Virus record (IMG/VR): IMGVR_UViG_3300034072_001470
Span: 1-20,452 of that record
Direction: 5' to 3' (one strand)
Origin: a virus
Length of the DNA stretch: 20,452 nucleotides
The translations under genes and the position numbers were made by a program. Shown piece after piece: positions 14,530-20,265 of this stretch (position 1 is the stretch's first letter; every line of letters begins with the position of its first letter). Below the pieces are notes generated by a model, which did not search any database, was not told the DNA's origin, and saw only the letters and a program-made list of their open reading frames with translations.

Positions 14530-16222
14530 AAAGGAACTGCGGCTGCCGGAGGGCGGGGCGGTGCCCGGCCCGCTGAAGCTCTACGCCTATCAACGAGGCA
14601 TCGCTGATGCCATTACAGATCCCGCCTTCGAAAAGGTCTCGGTGCTCAAGAGTGCCCGCATAGGCTATACTATGCTGCTCACTGCAGCCGTGGCCAATTT
14701 CGTGGTCAACGATCCTTCGAACATTCTGTCGGTATTCCCGACGGACGAGGCGGCAAGCCGCTTTGTGGTGTCGGACCTTGAGCCGACTTTTGCTGCTTCA
14801 CCAAAGCTGCGACACGCGTTCGAAGCGGATCGGAGCCGCAAGAGCCGCAATCGCATCATGGCCAAGCGCTTCCCCGGTGGGGAACTGCGCGCCGTGTCGG
14901 CCATCCCGCGCAACCTGAATGCCCATACGAGCCGCGTCGTTATCCTCGACGAGGTAGACCGTATGGAGCAAACGGTCGAAGGCTCGCCGATCGCCTTGGC
15001 CGAAAAGCGCACTCTCAGCTTCCGGAACCGGAAGATCCTTGTCGGCTCGACACCCCGTTTCACCGAAACCAGCTTTGTTATTGCGGCCTACAACAAGTCC
15101 GACCAACGCATCTACGAGGTGCCGTGTCCGGCATGCGGAGAGCACTGCGAAATCCAGTGGAAGGATATCAAGTGGCCTCCAGGCGAACCGGCTAAGGCCT
15201 TCTGGTGCGCGCCGTGCTGCGGCGCGGTTGTCGAGGAATCGGACAAACTGGCACTGGTCGAGAAAGGCCGTTGGCGAGCCACCAAGCCTGAAGTCAAAGG
15301 GCACGCCGGGTTTAAGGTGTCTTCGCTGATCAGCCCATTGCCGCAAGCGACATGGGGCAAGATTGCAAGCGAGTTCGTCGACTGCGGCAAGGATCCGACA
15401 CTACTGCAGGCGTTCTTCAATACCCTCATCGGCGAGGGCTGGGACGCGCTTGGTGGTGAAGGTCTGGACGAGACGGTCCTATTCAATGGCCGCGAGCCGT
15501 TCGGACTGGATGCCATTCCGGAAGCCGTCCTGTCTTTGGTTTGTGGCGTCGACGTCCAGCATGACCGCCTTGAGGCCACCATCATCGGACATGACCGGCA
15601 AGGCGTTGCCTACGTTCTATCGCATCAGATCCTCTATGGCCGATGGGACGACAGCGCCACGTGGGCCGACCTCGATGACCTGCTCAAGACCCGCTGGCCT
15701 CATCCTCTTGGTGGCCAGATCGGCATCGATGCTGCATGCGTCGACAGTTCCGACGGCGTCACCATGGACCGCGTTTATGACTTCTGCTTTCCGCGGAGCC
15801 GTCGCCGTATCATGGCCGTGAAAGGCCGGGGCGGAAACGTGCCGTGGATCGTGGCCAGCCGGACCAAGCGCAACGCCTCGCTCTGGATTGTCGGTGTGGA
15901 CGGGATCAAGCGTGCGCTCTTCGATCGGCTGCAGGCCGGCGGATTCTTCCGCTTCTCTGAAGACCTAGACCTCGAGTTTTTCGAGCAGCTGAACGGCGAA
16001 CGTCTCACCGAAAAGCGGAAAGCCGGCGTCAAGGTGCTGCAGTTCGTGCCGGTGCCTGGCAGGCGCCACGAGGTTCTCGACTGCGTTGTCTACGCGCTTG
16101 CCGCCCACAAATCACTGAACATCGATCCAGATCGCCGTGAAAGCGAACTGCGCGTCGAACATCAGGCGCCGGCTAGGCCGCGCGTCATCAAAAGCGAATG
16201 GGCCACGGCTCACCGAAACTAA
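14441..16222 (+). CDS. Terminase large subunit, lambda gpA family
   Basis: A 593-aa packaging motor with ATPase and nuclease domains. Visible are the N-terminal LRLSEWAEKELRLPEGGAVPG, the lambda-type variant Walker A LKSARIGYTMLL (about 69-80), Walker B VVILDEVD (about 146-153), the coupling motif VGSTP (about 181-185), a zinc-binding-like CPAC...CAPCC pair (about 219-250), and nuclease acidic motifs CGVDVQHD, GIDAACVDS and HEVLDCVVYALAA. The start is uncertain: ATG 14441 or 14456 retain the ARRLALSSLRPP lead usual in this family. At the end of the structural operon, rather than its start, the terminase genes are in an unusual place. The zinc site and all motor motifs are intact. Confidence 0.92.
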   Translation: MTLRTMKTARRLALSSLRPPMKLRLSEWAEKELRLPEGGAVPGPLKLYAYQRGIADAITDPAFEKVSVLKSARIGYTMLLTAAVANFVVNDPSNILSVFPTDEAASRFVVSDLEPTFAASPKLRHAFEADRSRKSRNRIMAKRFPGGELRAVSAIPRNLNAHTSRVVILDEVDRMEQTVEGSPIALAEKRTLSFRNRKILVGSTPRFTETSFVIAAYNKSDQRIYEVPCPACGEHCEIQWKDIKWPPGEPAKAFWCAPCCGAVVEESDKLALVEKGRWRATKPEVKGHAGFKVSSLISPLPQATWGKIASEFVDCGKDPTLLQAFFNTLIGEGWDALGGEGLDETVLFNGREPFGLDAIPEAVLSLVCGVDVQHDRLEATIIGHDRQGVAYVLSHQILYGRWDDSATWADLDDLLKTRWPHPLGGQIGIDAACVDSSDGVTMDRVYDFCFPRSRRRIMAVKGRGGNVPWIVASRTKRNASLWIVGVDGIKRALFDRLQAGGFFRFSEDLDLEFFEQLNGERLTEKRKAGVKVLQFVPVPGRRHEVLDCVVYALAAHKSLNIDPDRRESELRVEHQAPARPRVIKSEWATAHRN

Positions 16223-16233
16223 AGGAGCATGCA

Positions 16234-16581
16234 ATGTCTGAATTCAAAGTCGTAGGTATGAGGATCATGAACGGCGCGATGCGTTCCGGCGGCACTCGCA
16301 TTCTCGCTCAGTTCGATTGTGAGTTTCGCGGTCTGCGGATTAACGGCTGCCAGATCCTAGAGCGGGAAGCTGGTGATGTCGTCGTTACCCCGCCATTGAT
16401 CAGGAGCGGAAACAGCCGATTCCGCGCCATCAAGTTCCCCGATGCGCGCCTTATGGGCCAGTTCTTCGACGCCGCGATGGATGAATACCGGACGATCAAG
16501 GATGCCGAGCCAGCCGACGCAGGCCTTCGGCGCGTTCTTGGAGAGGCGGAGCGGGATAGCTTGAATATTGCGGGGATCTAA
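16234..16581 (+). CDS. Small phage protein with SpoVG-like pattern
   Basis: A 115-aa protein starting at ATG 16234 with AAGGAG (16222-16227), 6 nt away; an earlier in-frame ATG (16198) lies in the terminase gene. The pattern FKVVGMRIMNG...ILAQFDCEFRGLRINGCQILER...VVVTPPLI...IKFPDARLMGQFFDAAMDEY resembles SpoVG-type nucleic-acid-binding proteins more closely than the gene at 1657 does. It closes the morphogenesis operon. The stop codon sits inside the terminator loop. Similarity is judged by eye and could be to another small beta-strand family. Confidence 0.7.
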   Translation: MSEFKVVGMRIMNGAMRSGGTRILAQFDCEFRGLRINGCQILEREAGDVVVTPPLIRSGNSRFRAIKFPDARLMGQFFDAAMDEYRTIKDAEPADAGLRRVLGEAERDSLNIAGI

Positions 16582-16600
16582 CCCCGCCTTTGATTTTGCT
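16571..16600 (+). terminator. Terminator at the end of the morphogenesis operon
   Basis: Stem GCGGGG/CCCCGC with loop ATCTAA, followed by the T-rich CTTTGATTTT. The loop contains the stop codon of the preceding gene. Confidence 0.8.
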
Positions 16601-16607
16601 AGGAAAC

Positions 16608-16634
16608 TTTGACAAATTTTACAAATTTGTCAAA
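16608..16634. promoter_or_regulatory. 27-bp operator-like palindrome
   Basis: TTTGACAAATTT (16608-16619) and AAATTTGTCAAA (16623-16634) are exact complements with a 3-bp spacer. AT-rich in a GC-rich element, it contains a TTGACA that could be a -35 box. A regulator bound here would control the rightward genes from 16725. Which regulator is unknown; the product of 17149 is the obvious candidate. Confidence 0.65.
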
Positions 16635-16724
16635 AAAAACAATAACTTAGAGAAAATAACGCTTTACATGCTGCGAATGTTCCGGCACCTTTTGGTCATC
16701 GAAAACGCCAACGGGGGCAAGGAA

Positions 16725-16973
16725 ATGCAGGCAGAGGCACACAGACCACTTACCGCTGAAGATGAGGCGATCACGCTGCGGGTGTTTCAGAATTCGAAGC
16801 GCCTCATCCTGGCTGAACCGCATGTTCGGCGACTTGCTGCTTTGACGATCGGGATGAACCTCTTCATTGAAGAGCTCAAGGACAGCGGTGACGAGGTTTT
16901 TATTGCGCTTGCCGACATCTTGGACACGGCCGGCGAGATCGCACGAGAGGCGCAGGCGGCTATGAGGGCCTGA
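16725..16973 (+). CDS. Small hypothetical protein
   Basis: An 82-aa protein (MQAEAHRPLTAEDEAITLRV...) mostly helical, with a hydrophobic ALTIGMNLFIEEL stretch and an acidic, Ala-rich C-terminus. No family is recognised. The start is not certain: the frame is open upstream to 16590, through the operator palindrome, with other ATGs at 16668 and 16677; 16725 is chosen because GGGGG and AAGGA precede it and because upstream residues have a composition unlike a protein. It ends 8 bp before the tRNA-Arg gene. Confidence 0.5.
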   Translation: MQAEAHRPLTAEDEAITLRVFQNSKRLILAEPHVRRLAALTIGMNLFIEELKDSGDEVFIALADILDTAGEIAREAQAAMRA

Positions 16974-16981
16974 GAAGTTTT

Positions 16982-17058
16982 GGTCTCGTAGCTCAACAGG
17001 ATAGAGCGGCCGACTTCTAATCGGCAGGTTGAAGTTTCGAGTACTTCCGAGACCACCA
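16982..17058 (+). tRNA. tRNA-Arg (anticodon TCT), element-borne
   Basis: A full cloverleaf of 77 nt including an encoded CCA end: acceptor GGTCTCG/CGAGACC, D-arm GCTC/GAGC, anticodon stem GCCGA/TCGGC with loop CTTCTAA, and T-arm GAAGT/ACTTC with the TTCGAGT loop. The anticodon reads AGA and AGG, which are rare arginine codons in GC-rich alphaproteobacteria and occur in the element's own genes (several in the small terminase). It is inside the element, away from both att sites. Confidence 0.95.
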
Positions 17059-17117
17059 TATACAGCGGCGGCGAGGGCACCACCTTGGAAGCCTCACCAG
17101 CTTCACTGACCCGTCGC

Positions 17118-17157
17118 GCCGCGCTCGGCCTTAGCTTTGAGCGCGGCATCATTTTTC
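17118..17157 (+). terminator. Terminator after the tRNA-Arg gene
   Basis: Stem GCCGCGCTC (17118-17126) / GAGCGCGGC (17139-17147) followed by ATCATTTTTC on the plus strand. It would stop rightward transcription before it meets the leftward gene at 17149-17706. Confidence 0.75.
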
Positions 17158-17706
17158 GGCAACAAGCGTGCCGATATGCCCCAGCGACGACTGGCTGAAC
17201 TTGCTGATGAATTCCAGATCGCCGCCAGTGCGCCGCTTCTGTTGTTCGTATCCCACCGCATAGCGGTAGGTGTGGTTCTTGCCTTTCGTCCTGATTTCAA
17301 TCTTGGCCGAAGGATTGGGGCCGTAGAGGAAGACATCGACAAAACCGTCTTCATCGCTGCCAGCTTTCCAAGCCTCAGGACTTGCCGCAAGCACTTCCAT
17401 CAGTGCCGCTATGGCATCGCCGAACGACGCACCTCTCTGCTCGTCGGTGAAGTCTATGGGGTAGTCAGCGGGCAGGTCTTTGTAGCTGGAGACGACCTTA
17501 GCGCTGTCCTTCACGTTCCGGCTCGCTGCGACCGCAATCAGCAAGTTCGCTGCATCTTCGAACGTAACGGCTGAAGTACCCCTGCCCCGCACGCCGAGGC
17601 TACGCAAGCCGGCAACCATGAGGTTGCGATCGTGGAGGATGACGGTCCCCTCCGGGACGCCAGTCACCTCGGCTATTTTCGAGACAAGTTGTTTTGGTGT
17701 GGCCAT
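17149..17706 (-). CDS. Candidate phage regulator with HTH-like N-terminus
   Basis: A 185-aa protein and the only leftward gene in the element. The start is firm: AAGGGAG 6 nt before the ATG. The first 60 residues (MATPKQLVSKIAEVTGVPEG, then TVILHDRNLMVAGLRSLG) look like a DNA-binding helix-turn-helix followed by an AAA-rich helix; the C-terminal half (GFVDVFLYGPNPSAKIEIRTKG) is beta-rich, without the serine-lysine pair of LexA-type self-cleaving repressors. Its orientation against all other element genes, and the operator-rich divergent gap next to it, are what a lysogeny repressor would show. I cannot name a family, so the regulator role is inferred from context. Confidence 0.7.
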   Translation of the reverse strand: MATPKQLVSKIAEVTGVPEGTVILHDRNLMVAGLRSLGVRGRGTSAVTFEDAANLLIAVAASRNVKDSAKVVSSYKDLPADYPIDFTDEQRGASFGDAIAALMEVLAASPEAWKAGSDEDGFVDVFLYGPNPSAKIEIRTKGKNHTYRYAVGYEQQKRRTGGDLEFISKFSQSSLGHIGTLVAEK

Positions 17707-17848
17707 AGGGCGCTCCCTTCAACCGCACACCTACCAAAAATTTATTTTGCGCACCACACATTTTTAGCCTTGCACAATTTTCTTATTCTGCGCATATAAC
17801 ATTTATTGGAACGCCAGACAGGCCGGGCCGCGACAAGAGGAGATGAAC
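17707..17848. promoter_or_regulatory. Divergent operator/promoter region
   Basis: An AT-rich gap between the leftward regulator and the rightward genes. A 12-bp direct repeat with one difference, TTATTTTGCGCA (17742-17753) and TTATTCTGCGCA (17783-17794), is spaced by 41 bp, near four helical turns. A TATAAC (17795-17800) directly follows the second copy and could be the rightward -10 box, with a weak TTGCAC (17770-17775) as -35. The repeats are good candidates for repressor operators. Confidence 0.55.
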
Positions 17849-18151
17849 ATGCAGTATTTTACCGTTGAAATTGAAGAACAACCGATCGCTTGCTTTCGTT
17901 GCGAGGATCGCGACGGCGCCGAGGACATCCTCGGTCAGGGTTTTTTCCGTGAAGACCTGACTACGCTGGACGGGCCGAACGGCAAGCCGCTTTGGGATGG
18001 CGTTTCTCCCATCACCCTCCGCAAGGCGACGAAGAAGGAAGCCGCCGAAGTCGAGCGTGTCTGGCTAGCCGATGATGACCATCTGGTCAGCAACGAAGAC
18101 GACTATGTCGCCTTCCTCGTAAACGTCACTGACGACACCGACGACGCCTGA
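17849..18151 (+). CDS. Small acidic hypothetical protein
   Basis: A 100-aa, strongly acidic protein (MQYFTVEIEEQPIACFRCED..., ending NVTDDTDDA). ATG 17849 is preferred because AGGAG (17838-17842) is 6 nt upstream; the ATG at 17843 directly abuts it. No known motif; the acidic composition recalls DNA-mimic or inhibitor proteins found in early phage regions, but nothing in the sequence proves that. First gene of the rightward early group. Confidence 0.7.
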   Translation: MQYFTVEIEEQPIACFRCEDRDGAEDILGQGFFREDLTTLDGPNGKPLWDGVSPITLRKATKKEAAEVERVWLADDDHLVSNEDDYVAFLVNVTDDTDDA

Positions 18152-18169
18152 GACAAGGGGAGAAGAGAT

Positions 18170-18424
18170 ATGAAAGGTCTATGCACCGCTACACTGACGC
18201 GCTCAACTCGAATGGGTGTAGCTGGCACCTACACCGTCCGCACAGGTGATGGTGAGATATTGCCCGGCAACTTCTCGAAAGACGAGGCAGATCTGATCGT
18301 CGAAGCTCTCAACGGAACCGGAGACGTTGACCGTCTGGAGCAGATGGCCGAGACGAAGGGCAGCATGCTCAAGTATGTGCTTGGAGACCATATCAAACGC
18401 CTGCGCATGCGGTCTGCATACTGA
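18170..18424 (+). CDS. Small hypothetical protein of the early group
   Basis: An 84-aa protein (MKGLCTATLTRSTRMGVAGT...) with a beta-strand-rich first half and a basic helical end (YVLGDHIKRLRMRSAY). AAGGGGAGAAGAGAT precedes the ATG. No family recognised. It overlaps the next gene by one base (TGATG), so both are probably translated together. Confidence 0.7.
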   Translation: MKGLCTATLTRSTRMGVAGTYTVRTGDGEILPGNFSKDEADLIVEALNGTGDVDRLEQMAETKGSMLKYVLGDHIKRLRMRSAY

Positions 18425-18837
18425 TGCTCTCCCCCGCAAACGACAACATCCAGCCGGACGCTCCCGTTCGGCTGGCGGCAATCTTGCCTGTCGCTTTCCC
18501 TCACGGCGGAATGACCGTCAGCGGGCTCCGCAAGGAGGCTGCGCGCGGTCGACTGACCATTATGCGGATAGCGGGCAAAGACTTCACCACGCTGCAGTCC
18601 ATAGAGGAGATGAAATCAAAATGTCGCGTGCCCGCAAACCAGCCCGGCTCTGGCTGCGACCGGCCAGCAAAGACCGAGCCGCCACATGGATCATCCTCGA
18701 CGGCGGCAAACAGCACGGCACTGGCTGCAGCGCATCTGATCGTGAGGGAGCTGAAAGAGCGCTCTCAGACCACATCGCGCGACAGTTCATCGCCAGTCCG
18801 GCGAAGAAAGGGCGAGACGCGTCAGAAGTCAGCGTAG
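18424..18837 (+). CDS. Xis-like DNA-binding protein overlapping the integrase gene
   Basis: A 137-aa protein. Residues about 26-69 (PHGGMTVSGLRKEAARGRLT, MRIAGKDFTTLQSIEEM, CRV) form an excisionase-type winged helix commonly seen right before integrase genes of rhizobial prophages. The second half (PPHGSSSTAANSTALAAAHL, then a basic tail) is Ser/Ala-rich and probably disordered, and recalls the tails of related proteins. It starts in a TGATG overlap and covers the first 217 bp of the integrase in another frame. The likely role is to steer the integrase towards excision. Whether the long tail is functional or just the way to translate into the integrase is open. Confidence 0.7.
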   Translation: MLSPANDNIQPDAPVRLAAILPVAFPHGGMTVSGLRKEAARGRLTIMRIAGKDFTTLQSIEEMKSKCRVPANQPGSGCDRPAKTEPPHGSSSTAANSTALAAAHLIVRELKERSQTTSRDSSSPVRRRKGETRQKSA

Positions 18838-19727
18838 CTGAAGTTCTGGGGCATTACGTCGCCCTCAAGAGCGAGACGGCCACCAGACCGAAGGAGCTTG
18901 CCGCGCGGGCAGAAAACCTGCTCGCCTATTGGGGCGACAAAACCCTCGACGACATAACCAGCGCGACGTGCGCCGACTACGCCAAACGCAGAGGGACACC
19001 AAACGGCGCTAGACGAGAGCTTGAGGACTTGCGGGCCGCATGTCGCCAGGCAATCGCCGACAATGTCACTCGCCAGTCTGTAACGGTCACGCTACCCCCG
19101 AAGGCAAAGGGACGCGTCAAGCATCTGGACAGGTCCACACTGGCCAAGTTGATCTGGGCAGCTTACCGCAAGCGGGGCAAATACCGAGGCGCGCCGAACA
19201 AGAGGAAGCCGACGATTCACATCGCTCGTTTCGCGTTGGCGGCAGTCTACACCGGCAGTCGATCGGCGCGTGTATGGCAGGCGTCATTCGTCAAAGAGGA
19301 AGGCCGGCCATATATCGACTTGGAAGCTGGCGTCTTCTATCGGGCATGGGACGGCGAACGTGTAGCTGCAAGCAAGCGCGCTCCGCCGATCCGCCTGCCC
19401 GGCCGCCTTCTAGCGCATATGCGCCGCTGGCACCGGTTGGGCGCCCGTTACGTCGTCGAGTACAACGGCCAGCCTGCGGATCCGAAGAGGGCATTCCGCA
19501 ACCTTGTCGACGAGGTGCTGGGCGAAGATGCTGAGGGGATCGTCAGGCACACCCTGCGGCATACCGCGGCGACGTGGCTGATGCAGGCGGCAACCGACAA
19601 GTGGGAGGCTTCCGGATATCTCGGCATGACGCTCGAGACACTGGAAAAGACCTACGGCCATCATCACCCTGACCATCAGGCAAACGTTGGCGCTGCATTC
19701 ACATCAGGCAGAGCGGGCCGCAAATGA
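18621..19727 (+). CDS. int: Tyrosine site-specific integrase
   Basis: A 368-aa phage integrase that recombines attP with the tRNA-Pro gene. An N-terminal arm-binding part (MSRARKPARLWLRPASKDRA...) is followed by a core-binding SAM-like domain (about 68-160) and the catalytic domain with R214 (YTGSRSARVWQASF), K252, H310 and R313 (VRHTLRHTAATWLM) and the nucleophile Y345 (LEKTYGHHHPDHQ). The position usually held by the second histidine (nine residues before the tyrosine) is methionine (LGMTLETLEKTY), a variation common in alphaproteobacterial integrases. Start ATG 18621, with GAGGAG at 18604-18609. Arm-type sites begin 4 bp after the stop, and attR lies about 60 bp further. Confidence 0.93.
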   Translation: MSRARKPARLWLRPASKDRAATWIILDGGKQHGTGCSASDREGAERALSDHIARQFIASPAKKGRDASEVSVAEVLGHYVALKSETATRPKELAARAENLLAYWGDKTLDDITSATCADYAKRRGTPNGARRELEDLRAACRQAIADNVTRQSVTVTLPPKAKGRVKHLDRSTLAKLIWAAYRKRGKYRGAPNKRKPTIHIARFALAAVYTGSRSARVWQASFVKEEGRPYIDLEAGVFYRAWDGERVAASKRAPPIRLPGRLLAHMRRWHRLGARYVVEYNGQPADPKRAFRNLVDEVLGEDAEGIVRHTLRHTAATWLMQAATDKWEASGYLGMTLETLEKTYGHHHPDHQANVGAAFTSGRAGRK

Positions 19728-19730
19728 ACC

Positions 19731-19752
19731 ATTCATTGCCGTATTCATTGCC
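19731..19752. promoter_or_regulatory. Integrase arm-type sites, right arm (two decamers)
   Basis: ATTCATTGCC at 19731-19740 and 19743-19752, 12 bp apart. It is the same decamer as in the left arm (1524-1570). Together they give five copies confined to the two ends of the element. Confidence 0.65.
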
Positions 19753-19784
19753 GGAAGTAGGAGGAGGAATATTAGCAGGAAAAG

Positions 19785-19860
19785 AAAAACCCCGCCGAAG
19801 CGGGGTTTTCAAGCTGGTCGGAGTGGAGTGATTCGAACACTCGACCCCCACGTCCCGAAC
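19785..19860 (-). repeat. attR: element-supplied 3' half of tRNA-Pro plus terminator
   Basis: A direct repeat of 1392-1469. The crossover lies in the segment CGACCCCCACGTCCCGAAC, identical on both sides (1451-1469 and 19842-19860). Because the promoter and 5' half of the tRNA continue to the right, this copy is the one brought by the element to keep the tRNA gene whole. Confidence 0.9.
19786..19809 (-). terminator. Terminator of the tRNA-Pro gene
   Basis: Minus-strand stem CCCCGC-TTCG-GCGGGG followed by a T tract, 5 bp after the encoded CCA end of tRNA-Pro. Identical to the left copy at 1393-1417, so the element carries host terminator sequence in its attachment site. Confidence 0.88.
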
Positions 19861-19891
19861 GTGGTGCGCTACCAGGCTGCGCTACACTCCG
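19815..19891 (-). tRNA. tRNA-Pro (anticodon CGG), integration target
   Basis: A 77-nt cloverleaf including an encoded CCA end: acceptor CGGAGTG/CACTCCG, D-arm GCGC/GCGC with AGCCTGGTA loop, anticodon arm CCACG-TTCGGGA-CGTGG (anticodon CGG, codon CCG), T-arm GAGTG-TTCGAAT-CACTC. The gene remains intact after insertion, being rebuilt from host 5' and element 3' parts. Confidence 0.95.
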
Positions 19892-19905
19892 TGACCAGCG
19901 GCGCC

Positions 19906-19934
19906 TCTATAAACCAGCGCTTTTGCGAGTACAA
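19906..19934 (-). promoter_or_regulatory. Sigma-70-type promoter of tRNA-Pro
   Basis: On the minus strand, TTGTAC (19929-19934) and TATAGA (19906-19911) are separated by exactly 17 bp, with the tRNA 5' end about 14 bp after the -10 box. Confidence 0.7.
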
Positions 19935-20265
19935 GCGGGGACGCGACAAAATCACGGCAGAAAGGCGAATTTTTTCAGCTCAGGTGGAAAACGCGCCTGC
20001 TTTCCAAGGCTTTTGCGGTGGCGCCCAGGGCCGGGTCATGCAGCGGACAGCCTGCGATACAGCCACAGGTTCCGGTCCGCGGAACATTTTATCCTTCCGT
20101 GTCGTTGCGCAGACGCATCAGACAGAAAATTTACGGTGTGTGACCGTGGCGGACAATTTCCCCTGGAGATTTTTGCCGATAAAGGCAGGTTGGGGACGCG
20201 CAACCGGCAGCGCGCCTGATATCAGGGCCGGAACATGCATATTCATGGTGCAAGGGGCAGCAAAA
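19935..20265. other. Gene-free chromosomal stretch right of tRNA-Pro
   Basis: No believable gene is seen. It should hold the promoter of the lipoprotein gene starting at 20266. A 12-bp perfect palindrome CCTGATATCAGG (20215-20226) lies 40 bp before that start and may be an operator. The other open frames in it have no ribosome-binding site or protein-like composition. Confidence 0.4.

Larger units (their letters stand above)
1424..19860. mobile_element. Integrated phage-like element (about 18.4 kb) in tRNA-Pro(CGG)
   Basis: The element is bounded by the two copies of the tRNA-Pro 3' segment. A tyrosine integrase and a xis-like gene sit at the right end, arm-type repeats are found at both ends, and head, packaging and some tail genes lie between. 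The order is replication, portal, capsid, head-tail joining, chaperone, tape measure, gpZ-like, terminase, regulator, integrase. Genes are intact and tightly packed. No tail tube, tail tip, fibre, holin or endolysin gene is visible. It may be a deleted prophage or a satellite that depends on a helper phage; the sequence alone does not decide between these. Confidence 0.92.

Noticed and set aside
6180-16581. Gene transfer agent
   Set aside because: Integrase, xis-like gene, att sites, a cos-type Nu1-like small terminase and own replication genes point to a mobile phage-like element, and the gene order is not that of rhizobial gene transfer agents.
18327-18620. Integrase start at 18327
   Set aside because: It would add 98 residues that overlap two other genes; ATG 18621 gives the family-typical N-terminus.
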